From: Guillardia theta CCMP2712
Lineage: Eukaryota > Cryptophyceae > Pyrenomonadales > Geminigeraceae
Assembly (NCBI RefSeq): GCF_000315625.1
Contig: NW_005434643.1
Coordinates: 92,077-156,076 of the forward strand
Direction: 5' to 3'
Length of the DNA stretch: 64,000 nt
Shown here: in pieces, positions 47,044 through 58,613 of the stretch
How positions within the stretch are numbered: position 1 is the first letter of the stretch
Layout: every line of letters starts with the position of its first letter
Program-made: the position numbers and the translations under genes
Notes under the pieces: generated by a model
What the model was told of the DNA's origin: nothing
The model's input: the letters and a program-made list of their open reading frames with translations, nothing else
Database searches by the model: none

Positions 47044-47752
47044 TCACGGGAGGGAGCTCATGTCTGTTGAATCGTCAGAGCTGAGAAACCAGTCAAGCCA
47101 CTCGTTGTTGACTAGAAGCTCCCGGTGCTCTTCGTCCCATTCTCCAAGAATTCTTAGCTCCTCTGGCGTTGCGCTGGCCGTCAAAGGAACGAGCATACCA
47201 TTGGAGGAGGAGGCAGGGTCTGAGGTTTCCCCCATCGGTTGGATTGGAAGGTTGTGAGCATGAAGTGCTTTTGACGACTGAGCCACTTCGAGGGAAGAAG
47301 ACCAGAGAGTAGATGAATCATCGTGTGTCCTTTCATCAGTCTTGCTATGGCCTTCACAAGTTCCCGTCAGCTCTACCGCCTGCTTCAATGTCGATGGCTG
47401 GATGCTTGAATGCGTTCTCGCAACACCCTCGAGCTTGAATCTTGTGTACGGCCATCGCTTCAGCCCCAGCTGCCGGCATGCGCTCTTGAGGCTTGTGAGA
47501 GAGATCCCCTGCACGAGCGAGTACGTGTCAGCGTTTTAGTACGGCATTGAGGTCAAGTCTTGAACGGCAAGAGAGGTTGAGGCAGACTACTGACAACATT
47601 GGGAGCAGAAATAGCAGTACCAGAAGGCTTGCGGCGTCTTCTTGACGGAAGTCGTAGAATGCCTCTAGCTTGTTCAGCGTGAGTTCTACGCGCCTTCCTG
47701 GGGTTCCCTTCCTTGAGCCAGCTCTTCCTCGTACAATAATGGTTCGGGACAT
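47044..47752 (-). CDS. RWP-RK domain transcription factor
   Basis: Two exons, 47752-47621 and 47508-47044, joined in phase 0 (112-nt intron), 198 residues. ATG 47752 (MSRTIIVRGRAGSRKG) gives a basic N-terminus. The RWP-RK domain spans the junction: VELTLNKLEAFYDFRQEDAA | GISLTSLKSACRQLGLKRWP then YTRF; the signature RWPxxK is RWPYTR here, with Arg in place of Lys. The remaining ~120 residues are Ser/Thr/Glu-rich and end in an acidic, Trp-containing tail (WLDWFLSSDDSTDM) that could be an activation region. RWP-RK proteins bind DNA and regulate nitrogen response or gametogenesis in green plants and algae; which applies here cannot be told. It is short, with no PB1 domain. Confidence 0.88.
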
Positions 47753-47999
47753 GGTCGGTGCTGAGGCCAGGGATGTTTCAGAGAAGAAGGATGATGGACA
47801 AGGAAATGGGAGCAAGCTTTTTTGCGTGCGAGGATACAGCGTCTGACCTTGATGAAATAGCCGGACCGTGGGTTTATTCCATATCTGCACCGGCAGGCGG
47901 CATATCCCATGACAGGGCGTAAAGCGGGAGGAGTAAACGAAACAACTCAAAACACGACGCTTGGTCACGCGGGCCCCGGAAGGAGCTGCCGTTTGCACC

Positions 48000-48660
48000 G
48001 GTCTAAAATCAACAATGGGTCCCGTGCCGCTGATCACGCGCTCCAAGTCACAGTCACTGAGTCCGACTCGGTCCCGGCCGCCGCGGCTGACCGGGCTCTT
48101 GATGAACCGCTTATTCTTTTCCTCAAAGTTAAGTTAAAAATCAGTATGAGGACCGTGACAATCAGGAGAGTAGCCGCTGAAAAGTTGCCAGAGAAACTTC
48201 AAGCCGGGCCCGGCGTCAAATGTCCGGGTCCGACACCGCAGGGGCGCGCGGTATACAAGTTCAACTGAGGCTTCTGAACCTTTACACAAAGTGAAGTGAA
48301 AAATATGTACGAGGACAATCAGGAGACTCGTCGAGGAGGCTTGACCCTGCTGAACAATGATAACCCGGCGTAGTACTACTGTCACGAGTCCTAGGCTCAC
48401 TGTACGGTCAGCGGCCGGGCTGCCAGTCAGGGGCCGCCCGGGCCCGGCCGGCACGCCGCCGTGACTCGGGCTCAGGGTCCGAGAGCCTCCGAGTCCGATC
48501 CGACATCGGATCGGACAGCGGCTTAGGCTCCGAGCCTGGCCGCCCAGCGAACGAGTCACGGCGCGGCAGACCGTTGGCACTGAGGCTCCGAGGCGGCGGC
48601 GGCGGCCCGGGGCCCGGCCCGGACTCCGGGTGCGGCCGGCGTGACTCCGAGTCACTGAGT
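48000..48660. repeat. GC-rich island with two copies of the dispersed repeat
   Basis: Copies at 48114-48170 (cctcaaagttaagtt ... gacaatcaggagag) and 48281-48350 (tttacacaaagtgaag, gaggacaatcaggaga, gaggaggcttgaccctg) flank ~100 bp; the rest (48400-48660) is CCGG-rich with repeated gagtcac/gactcgg words. Confidence 0.75.
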
Positions 48661-48699
48661 CAGCCGTTCACTGCTGCTTCTTCAGGCAAACAAGTTGGT

Positions 48700-49373
48700 G
48701 GCCGGCCTCGTGAGGACGGGCAAATTTAAACTTACAACCCCACCCTCCTCATGTTCTTTCCCGATCCCGGTATCTTGATCGATTTTACCTATTGCTCTAC
48801 TTATAACTTCAGAGAGCCTTGCTACACCATATTCTGCATTACCTATTGACTACCCCTCCTCGGCCTCCCGTCCACCCCCTTTGTGTGTCTCCCCCCCTTT
48901 CAACGGTCTGAAATTTGAACCATCAACCAGCTCCTGCACCCCCTGCCGCAGACACAGCCGTACATGCATTCTATGCTGGCATGCCGAACATTCATCGTGC
49001 CAAGCCCTTTTCTCGTCCTCTCGTCCTCTCGTCCTCTCGTCCTCTCCCCCCTCTGTCATCAATCTTCTTCTTCTCAGTCGCTCTTTTCCTTTCTTTCAAA
49101 TTTCATCTTATAGCTATGCTAGCACATGGTTGTAGTGCACTTCAGGAGCCCATGACATTCTGACATCTTTCTGCTTTCATTATCTGATGTTGGATTCCCC
49201 CTCTTATACTCACAGACCCCTTTCAGCCTCTCACCCTCCTTTCTTTATACGTTATATTTCCTACGTCATATTCCACTGCTCAAACACTCCCCACACCTTC
49301 TGAAATCCCTTCTCTTTTCAAGTCTCCATGCGATTCCTCGTTCCTCGGTGACTTCCACCTGACATTCTTCCAG
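48700..49373. other. Intergenic, probable promoter region of the next gene
   Basis: Pyrimidine- and AT-rich. A short cgtcctct array lies at 49013-49046. No gene supported. Confidence 0.5.
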
Positions 49374-50274
49374 ATGCTCAAGAGAACACCAAGGAAGAGA
49401 GTCCCTTTCGGCGATGTTGAGAGTGAGATCAACGCAACTGCTGATGAGACCAACATCATGAAATCAGGTAACACAATTGAAACCACTTGTAATGCCCTCC
49501 CTTCCTGCAGCAATGCTCATGCGCTCACCGTCTCCATCGCCAGGAGGAAAGGGAAAGAGATTACTCTGCAGCCCGGGCAAGAACAACTATCCCTCTGCCA
49601 AGAACCCGGACCTCCTCCTCGAGGTCAAGGACGACACGCAGTGGGACGACGTGAGCAACGAGATCAATGCCTGCTCTCCTAAAGATCTCTCCTCCATCGA
49701 GCTGTCCCTGGGAGAAAGCAGGAAGACCCGTTCCTCCCGCAAGACTCCCTCCACGAAGAAGGCCGAGCAGGAGGACCAGGAGAACGTCGTTGATTCGCAT
49801 CCTCAGCCCACCAAGACTCCAACTCGCTCCAGGGCAAAGGCTGCCGCTGCAGCTCCAGTAGATGTTCCAGCACCAGCTCCAGTCGCAGAAACAGCGCCAG
49901 CCCCTCCTCCTTCCGTCTCCTCCAAGAGCGACTCTCCAATCCTGGCCAGTCCTGGACCTGTGACCCGCTCCCGGAGCAGGAAGAGCGTGACGAAGCCCAT
50001 GGAAATGAAGGCCGAGGAGAAGAAAGAAAAGGCCACCGAGGAGAACCAGGTCGAGGAGAGGAGGGAGGAGAGTAAGGAGGAAGTGAAGTTGGAGGAGGAA
50101 GTTGCTGCTGTGACGGCGGGGGACCTCGATGTTGAAACAACGGTGTCTGCGCCGTTCCCGAAGATGTCCGAGAGGAATCTGCCTGTTGTGATGATTGGAG
50201 TCTTATTCTTTCTTGCCATGTCTGCGGCGATGTTCTTTTTCCTGAATTCTTCATCATCTCGCGTCGAGTTGTAA
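49374..50274 (+). CDS. Tail-anchored low-complexity protein
   Basis: Exon 1 49374-49467 (MLKRTPRKRVPFGDVESEI) and exon 2 49511-50274 join in phase 1, 285 residues. Contains several S/T-P-x-K/R sites (KRTPRKR, RSPSPSPGGK, KTPTRSR), two repeats of a short module (FGDVESEINAT and WDDVSNEINAC), an Ala/Pro-rich stretch (AAAAAPVDVPAPAPVAE), a Lys/Glu-rich charged region, and a C-terminal hydrophobic helix (LPVVMIGVLFFLAMSAAMFF) with a 9-residue tail, as in tail-anchored ER/nuclear-envelope proteins. Likely phosphorylated by proline-directed kinases. No family recognised. The start is the first ATG after a pyrimidine-rich leader ending ttccag, so a 5' UTR intron is possible. Confidence 0.75.
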
Positions 50275-50464
50275 CTCAGCTCTGCTTGAGAGCTTCCGCT
50301 GTTTTTGTCCTGCTACTGACAATTAATGAAGAGATCGATTTTTGATCGTTTTCTCTTACTGAAAGAGCATTGAGATTTGTATTGTGACGAGACTTACGAT
50401 GTTCACACCCGCACACCTTGAAACATCTCAGTGAACGAAAACGACATAATTCCTCACATGATCA

Positions 50465-53400
50465 TCAATAGCAAGACGTGGAGGTCAGGATATCGTTGTG
50501 GTGGCTTGATCTAGCACGTGTCATGCCCTTTGGTGTTGTCAAAGGTTTGCGAACCGAGAATTCCAAAGCATGCAGAACGAGGGTGACGCCAATGCTCCTG
50601 TCGGTCTTTTGATGAGATGGCAGTGATGAAGAAAACGTCTCACCCTGCATAAACGACTATTGCACATGTTTTCATCAACCTTGACATCTGGCAAGCTTCC
50701 ATCGGTGGGGAACAAGAGAAAGAGAGTTGAACCTGGAGAGGTTGCACTTGGTTGTGGATGTAGAAGATCAACATCCAGGAAAGCGCCAGCATTACAAGAT
50801 ATGGTTGGAGAAGGCCATCCCTGCACCGGAGCAGTCTTGATCAGCACGGTGAACGACTCTGCCCTCATGTCGGCTGGTTGATGCACCTGAGGAGTAGCGG
50901 AAACATTCCGACAATTGCAAAATGGGTGAAGAGAGGAGTGAGCAAGGCGAGAACTTGATCAGACATGGCGAGCTGTCAGCTGTCAAGCACTTGGCGTTGA
51001 GGTCGGATTGATGCGATACCAGATGGAGAGGGAGGAGAGGAAAGAGAATCGATTTCTCATGGACCTGTGGCGAGTTGTCAAGCGAGAAAATGGGAGGAAG
51101 GGAATGGCAGTTGAGATCAGGGTCGTGAGTGTACCTGGTACGCAAACAAGAAGAACGCAAGGGAGGAAGTCAGCAATCCCATCAGGAAGTTCTTTGACGT
51201 TGGTGATCTGAGGAGGACGATCGCTGTTTGATACAGTCACTACCTGACCTTCTGTTACCTTGCACTGATCGCTGCTGACCTGCAGGAATGAAACCCAAGA
51301 TGGTAGCAAACATGCTGAGCGTCACGAGCTGGAGAAGAAGAGAATCACAGCGAGGAGAGGAGAGGGAGATCAGCTGGGGAGTGAGAAGGAGAGAGCAGAG
51401 AAGGGCAGGATAGATGGGAGGGAGATCTAGGTTCATGTGCGGAGGAGGGGCGAGAGGAGGGTCGACGAACTTGATTGGAGGAGAATCTCGTTTTCCAGCG
51501 GAGCAGAGGGGCGGAGGCACACCTGCTCAATGAGATCAGGAGAAGAAGAAAAGGAGGGAGGGAGGGAGGGAGGGAGGGAGGGAGGGAGGGAGGGAGGGAG
51601 GGAAAGTGGAGGGAGGAGTGATCGGAATGGAGTGTTTCAAGCACCAAAAATTGGCAACTTTGTCTTCGAACAGCCCTCTCTTGATGGGGAAGATCCTGTG
51701 TATGACCTGAAGTCGCTCAGAGCCTCGTGCCTTCTCCCTGGCTGTCTGACTGGACTCACTTGTAAGGTGCTCTCGACCGACAAGACCCACGGGAAGAAGC
51801 AGATAGCAAAGGTGACGATGACCGTAGCTCCTGCGGGTAGAAACCAAGAAATCATACAGGGGGGCAGGTAGATGAGAGGGCGTTGAGGTGATTTCATGTT
51901 GTTCTCACCAAGTTTTGCGATGTCAAAGGCAATAGTGTGCAGCCTCTTTGACTGGAGACACCTTCCGAGAAGGTAGAAGAACATGGCCTGCCATGCTGCG
52001 TGTCAAAAAGCTCCTTGTGCCGTCACTTTGAAGCTTCACGGGTGAGTAGTAGAGGGCGATCTGCTTGAAGCAAAGTGAGCAACAGAACCTGCAAAAGTCA
52101 AGGTCAACGTCAAACGTCAAAGTTAAAATCAGACGTGAATGTCCAATGTTAAAGCCATCACAAGGCAGAATCGCCGCAAAATTCTCATCGACAGAACCAT
52201 CGGGCTGACGTTTTTCAGCTCGATCTCGAGATCGAGAGTTGTGGCACTCACAGGGCACTTCCGAGCATGTCGTCGGAGGTGATCTGCGATCCCGACTTGC
52301 TCCTCCTCTTCTTCTCCTCCCCGCTCACTAGGAAGGCGATCGACCAGGCGGTCAGCCCAAGACCTGAACGAGCGCATGTTACTGTCAGTCCACACGGTAG
52401 GGAGCGTGCCGACAGATGCTGTTGAACTGGAAGTGCCCATGGTCGATGAGAATAAGCCCGGGAGAAAGCAAACCCAGCAGGAGACAAACTCTTTTGGAGC
52501 TGCTTGAATGCTTGTACAGCGATCTTGCAACGGAAAACATGCCGGTGTAGAACACGAGAAGGTCAAACAACAAGACAATCGTCTGACCACCTTTGTCATT
52601 GCATCCCTTACAAGAGAATCTTCTAACCCTCATTCTGATCTTGGAAGCTGCTGTTTCATATCCTCGAGATTTATCTGCACATCACAATCATCAGCAATCT
52701 TGATCATCATGGCTGTGTTACGAGCCATTCCTCTCCCTCTCCTCCAAATGTTCCCGCCNNNNNNNNNNNNNNNNNNNNNNNNNNNNNNNNNNNNNNNNNN
52801 NNNNNNNNNNNNNNNNNNNNNNNNNNNNNNNNNNNNNNNNNNNNNNNNNNNNNNNNNNGGAGGGAGGGGAGGGGAGGGGAGGGAGGGAGGGAGGGAGGGA
52901 GGAGAGGAGGGAAGGAAAGAGGGAGGGGAGGAGGTAGCGACGGGACCGACATGAGATCGTTGTCTCTGGTTTCTCTGTACCAATCTTGAGCCGGAAGATG
53001 CAGCGTGATCTCCATCCAGTGTCTGCAGTCAACCAAGGATGTCAACCATCGTTCTATCCCCACTCCTCTCCCTTTCCCCTCCTCATTTTCTGTCCGTATC
53101 CTTCCTCCCACTTTCCTCCGCCTTCTGCTCTCTCTGACTGGTCGCACTCAGCACCCTCTGCCGCTCCCTCAATCTGCTGCATTCATCATCTCTTCAGCAC
53201 ATCCCGTCGTTTCTCTCTCATGACGGTCTCCTCCTCCTCCTCCTCCTCCTCCTCCCGACCCCTCCACCCTTCCTCCATGTCGCTCACTGCTCCCCCCTGG
53301 TTCGCTCTATGCGTTGCACGCCCAGGCCTACCAACCTTTGAGCCTCGTAATCGCCGTACATCTTCGTCCCGTCTTCTCTCACTCGCCCTGAGCGGAAAAT

Positions 53401-53490
53401 TTTCATCGTCATCGTAACAAGTCAGGTACTCACCGTCTTTGTTTCCCTGGCCGCTGTATGGGAACATCGATACAAGACATCTGCAGAGGA
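50465..53490 (-). CDS. ALG6: ALG6-type dolichyl-P-glucose glucosyltransferase (5' end and middle incomplete)
   Basis: Many short exons on the minus strand reproduce the ALG6/ALG8 family in order: CLVSMFPYSGQG (~53480-53440), RHWMEITLHLPAQDWY with DNDL (~53028-52960), then a run of 100 N that removes the next exons, VLLFDLLVFYTGMFSVAR and LILIDHGHFQFNS (~52585-52425), LGLTAWSIAFLVSG (~52350), FKQIALYY (~52060), FFYLLG, HRIFPIKRGLFEDKVANFWC (~51715-51650), QVHEKSILFPLLPLHLV (~51070), FAIVGMFPLLL, LLQPYLVMLALSWML, and VTLVLHALEFSV (~50580), stop at 50465. RGLFEDKVANFWC and HGHFQ point to ALG6 rather than ALG8. The enzyme adds the first glucose to Man9GlcNAc2-PP-dolichol in the ER lumen. The extreme N-terminus lies upstream and was not resolved. 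Confidence 0.88.
51556..51603. repeat. (GGGA)n in an ALG6 intron
   Basis: Twelve gggagg-type tetramer units on the plus strand. Confidence 0.95.
52759..52858. other. Assembly gap (100 N)
   Basis: Exactly 100 N between ...ttcccgcc and a gggagg array; it falls in ALG6 where exons for the first loop and next membrane spans should be. The adjoining simple repeat (52859-52935) probably broke the assembly. Confidence 0.99.
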
Positions 53491-53683
53491 TACTTCATCT
53501 CTCATAAGACGAAGGAGAACTTTTATAATCGAGAACCGGTCATACGAGCACCGTGATGTCAACAACGACGTTCGGATCTTCTTCATCTATCTCCCTTCGG
53601 TATGCTACATTTCTCTATGAACTCGTACATTTTGGACTCACAAATCCTGTTGTCTAACTTGCCCTCCCTTGCCCTCCTCTGCT

Positions 53684-53776
53684 CTCCTGCTCTCCTGCTC
53701 TCCTGCTCTCCTGCTCTCCTGCTCTCCTGCTCTCCTGCTCTCCTGCTCTCCTGCTCTCCTGCTCTCCTGCTCTCCT
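53684..53776. repeat. (CTCCTGCT)n 8-bp array
   Basis: About eleven perfect octamer units upstream of the ALG6 5' region. Confidence 0.96.
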
Positions 53777-53799
53777 CCCTCCTCTTCTCTCACCTGAGA

Positions 53800-54448
53800 A
53801 TCACGGAGAGCAATAACAGGGAGCGCATCGTGATCCAACAATCCCCGGGCTTGGGGGTAGCAAATAGCTCTAAGGATAGGGGGTAGGGGTATTTTGTATG
53901 TCTTCAGAGTACCGGTAGGCTTGAAATACACTTTCCATTACAGGAATATTGGTGGGTAGTTACTGGTCAATGTTTGGGTACTGAGCTCCGTGTTACTGAG
54001 ATAAGGGGGTAGGCTCATGGAGAATTGAGCGAAGTCTTAGCGGCCTAAGGACATGAAGGTGACTCAGATATGGAGGGGGGGGAGGAGGAGAGGGAGAGGA
54101 AGTGAGGGAGAGGAGGAGAGGGAGGAGGAGAGGAGGAGGAGGAGAGGAGGAGAAATAAGAGGATGAAGATATCAGACTCAATATGATTCGAGCAAGAGGA
54201 GATGCAGACGAATCATGAATGTTTTCAACAATCCAGAAGGACAGAACATGATCACTTTGTTGGAGATGGAAGATTAGGGAATGAAACGATGGTGTTGTAG
54301 ATGAAGAATGTGCTGTAGGAATCAGCTCCGGACAAGAGGAAGGATGGTAGCAATTCAAACCACCATCACTTGAAATCTCTCCCCATGAGCTTGTTCTTAC
54401 TCTCTCACGTCTACCAGAACGTCTACCACATGTTCAAAGAACGTCTGC
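53800..54448. other. Intergenic
   Basis: GGA-rich tract at 54075-54155 and gggggtag motifs near 53880 and 54005; no gene supported. Likely upstream region of the kinesin-RCC1 gene. Confidence 0.5.
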
Positions 54449-57400
54449 ATGAGTCGTGGAGGTTCAGCGTCTGATCCAAGGTGCTCGAGACCTCTTCATC
54501 CCCATACCTCCACAGAGGGTCTCCACCGACGTCAGCATGAGGTTCGGGAAGAACCTCCTGAGGAAGGTGGAGGTCGAGCAAGAGGATTTCTTGTCGGATG
54601 CCCCCACACCCGGTATGCTCGTCATGTTGAGGAAACGACCTCTGGTTGCTGATGCTCGTTCCTCCTTGTCACGACAGACCACTCGTCGTCCTCGTCCTCT
54701 AGAGGTGACTTGACTTTCTCCCTTTGAGGTCTCTGACCTCCTCCTCCTCCCTGCAGGGTCCAACGCCATCCCCGTGCTTGTCCGGATCAGGCCGCTGCTG
54801 CCCCACGAAGAGGTGAAGACTCGTCCTCATGGTGCTGCTGCTCAAACGTGACGGGGCAGGAGAGCGGCGAGGAGAGCGTATTGAGCGTTTGCAAGTCCGA
54901 CCAAGATCGTATCTGCGACGTCAAACAGACAGGTCGTCCCCCTCGTCCTCCTTGCTCAACCTCGTTAGTGACCGCGCAGGAGCAGGAGCAGGAGGGCGGT
55001 CAGTCTTCCGAGGGCACGTGTACGGGCCGCAAGAGACGTGATACCATCACTTGTCTTCACTGCCCCCCTCCCTCCCCCCCTCCCTCCCTCCCTCCCTCCC
55101 TCCCTCCCTCCCTCTCTCCCTCCCTCCCTCCCTCCCTCGTCCGTGAACGTCCGGAGTTTGTCACTCAATGTTGTTTAACGAAGTCTTGCAGGACGAGGAA
55201 GATGTACGAAGAGCATGTCAGCCCGCTCCTGAGCTCCTTCTTGGGAGGGACCAGGTGCGTTGGCTGCTGCCTGCTGCTCGTTGTCAACGTTGAGCAGTTG
55301 TGCGCTCTTGTTCTATGGCGGAGCTTCGAGCGGGAAAACTTTCACCGCATGTGGGGATCTGTCGGCAAGGAAAGTGGGAGGGAGGGAGGAGGAGGGGCAG
55401 GACGCGGGAGGGCTCCTGTTCCACCTGCTCAGCCACCTCTTCGACGAGCTGGGAAGGAGGGGAGAGGAGGAGGAGGCGGCGTGCTCTTCAGTTTCTTTGT
55501 CCTACTTCGAGATATACAACGAGCTGGTGCTGTGCTGGCCTGCTGCGAGGCAGTTGAAGACTTACAAAGATGAATCAGATCAACGATCTCTTTGATTCAA
55601 AAAACGTGAAACTCAGTCTAGGGGGGATTCAAACTTCGGCATGAAAGTGAGGAGGAGGAGGGAGGGGGGGGAAGAGGGAGGGGGAGGGAGAGGGATGGGG
55701 AGGAGGAGGAGGGGCAAGGAGGAGGAGGAGGAGGGAGGGGGGAGGGGGAAGGGGGGAGGGGAGGAGGAGGAGGGAGGGGGAATGGGGGGGAATGGGGGTT
55801 TAAGATGATGGTTGTGCACAGGTACGAGGTTTGAAGGAAAAGGAGGTATCAGGAGTGGAGGAATGCTTTGTGCTGCTTCAGAATGCGGAGAGGAGAAGGA
55901 GATTTGTGGATGTAAGAAGGAGGAGAAGAAGAGAGGAGAGCGGGAGGGGAAGGAGGGGAAAAGGGAAGTGTAGAGGAGGAGTAAGCTGTGCTGAATGCCT
56001 GACGCCGTTTGTTTTCTCTTGTCTTGTTTGTCTCCTCGTTCCTTTGGTGTGTTGGCTTCAGATGAGGACGAATTTCAGCCGGAGACCGCTCTCCACTTCC
56101 ATCGTTCAACTCACCGTCAGGGTCTCCTCGTCCTCCAGTCGAGCTGCTTCCCATCCCGAGGCCGCTGACGTCTGCTCCTCCTTCTTCCTTGTCGACCTCG
56201 CATCCTTCTCCACCAGTGCCGAGCTGGAGGCGCAGGGCTCCAACATGTACAAGTCGCTCTACACCCTCCGTCTCATCCTCCAGAGGCTATCCGACAGTCA
56301 GAAGTCACAGGGCGGGAACTTGGTGCTTCCATTCCGAGAGAGTAAGCTGACTAGGCTGCTGAAGCCTTGTCTGGACGGGACCTCTAGGTGACTGAGAGGA
56401 GGAGGAAGGGTGAAGAGCGAATGATGCTCTTACTGCCTTGCAGGCTGTGCCTTGTCTGCACCCTCTCTCCTGCTACTGAGTCGGAGGACGCATCCCTTCA
56501 GACCCTCGCGTTCGCAGCTGCTGTGTCTAGCATCCACCAAGACGCTTGCTCGGTGTCTTCAAAGGCGTCCAAGATAGCAAACCAGTGCGAATGCGACAAG
56601 TGCAGCATTCCAAAAGTGAGGAAGAGACAAGGGAGAGATGATGAGATGATGTGATGTGAAGCATGGTCTTTGGTGAGAGAGAGTACATCGTTCTCATCAG
56701 AGCTGATGCAGATGATGATAGAAATGATGGAGATGCTGCTGATAGAGAGGAGGAGGAGGAAGGGGAGGAGGAGGAGGAGGAGGAGGAGGAGGAGGAGGAG
56801 GAGGAGGAGGAGGAAGGAGGGGGGGCGAGGAGGGGGTGGAGGTAGTGGTGGTGATGATGAAGAAGGATGATAGAGGATGATGTACAGATCATTCTCGGTT
56901 CCACTTTATCTCGCGTTTCGCTTCTGACATGTCAATCTCTGTCCATCAGCATTACTCAGCCGCTCGAGATGTCTTCAGAGATCTCTTTTCCTTCTTCAGG
57001 TGACAGCAGCCCACAACACCTCCAACCCCAGCTGACTCTGACCCCACAGGGTCTTCAAGTCCCAGCAGAAATTCCAGCTGCCCAAGGTAGTGGTAGACGA
57101 GTGCCTGTCAACTTTTGGGAACGAAGTCGAGAGGATCCGGGTGAGATTCTTGTTTCCTTCCTCCTTCTCCCTTTCCGACGTTGTTCCACCAGACGGCATG
57201 TGGAGAGGTCAAGAGCAATATGAACTTCAAGCTCGTCAAGTCGCTGTCCCTGGACGAGAGCGAGCTGGCTCGAGCCTCCTCCTCCTCCTCCTCCTTCCCG
57301 CCCCCGCCGTCCTCCTCCTTGCCTCGGTCCTCGTCGTTCCTTCCTGACATCCGCAAGAGCTTGCAGAGCAGGCAGAAGAGTCGCAGAAGTGATGAGATTG

Positions 57401-58572
57401 GAGTTGTTTGGTGCTGTTTGACTTCCTCCCAGCTATCACGATGGACAAGAGAAGGTCAATGCCCTCGTCGTCGATCATATCAGAGACTATGAAGATTGCT
57501 GCTGGTACAGCTCGCAAGTCGTGCGATGGGGCGATAAATCCTGGTAAAGATCCTTCCTTCGTTGCATTGTTGATGTTGCTGTTACTACTTCTGGTTATCT
57601 CGGTGATATCGATGTTGATTGTGTTCGTATCATACTCATCTCATGTGAATTCTCACTCAGCTTACTTGGACATGATCGCCTCGGTGCTGGACAAGGTCAA
57701 ACTTCGTTTGTGATGGTTGGCGGTATCTGAAGACATTGTACAGTGCGAACTGATGCTGAAAGAATGCCAAGAATATTCTCAACAGCAGCGTGACAGCCAT
57801 CAAGGTGACAGTCAATCTGAACTTATCTCCTGTCATACCCTTCTTCCTCTTTGCTTCCGCTCCACCTGTTTCTTCCTCCCCTACTTTGTCTTCCTCTTAC
57901 TTATTTTCACCTCCTCCATCCCCCCCGTTCCACTCCTCTGCTTCTTGTTCATCCTCCCTTGTTTTTCTCGTCAGTCTATCTCTTCTGAAGTTTTCGATCA
58001 GCCTCTAAGGCGATTGACTTGAAGCTTGAGGCCCTGAAGAGTGTAAGACTACATATCATTGTGACGATGATTGAAAAAGGATGATGATGATAATGATAAT
58101 GATGATGATGGTGATGGTGATGGTGATGGTGATGGTGATGGTGATGGTGATGGTGATGGTGATGGTGATGGTGATGGTGATGGTGATGGTGATGGTGATG
58201 GTGATGGTGATGGTGATGGTGATGGTGATGGTGATGGTGATGATGGACACGTGGCAGGATCTTCGTGGACTCAACGACATTCTCGAGCGACTGGCCAGGA
58301 TGAGAAGAAGCAGAACAGCACAACTAGCGACGACTACTGAACAAGATGGCGAGAGTTTGTTGGCTGAACATCTTGAACAAATTCTTCCTTCCTCTTCCTC
58401 CTCCTCCTCCTCCCCCCTCTCCATATCATCAATGATGAAGAGAACTCCGTCTTCCTCGTCAGAGGACATCGAAAGAATCGCACAAGACATGAACTACCGG
58501 ATGAATTGGATTGAGAGTGTTTACTCGAACATCGAACAACGACGACGGTAAGACTGCAACAGAGCAACTGAT

Positions 58573-58613
<41 letters not shown>

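Noticed and set aside
57976-58490. Poly-His, poly-Ile-Thr and poly-Asp-Gly frames
   Set aside because: Product of the gatggt array; an intron acceptor follows it.
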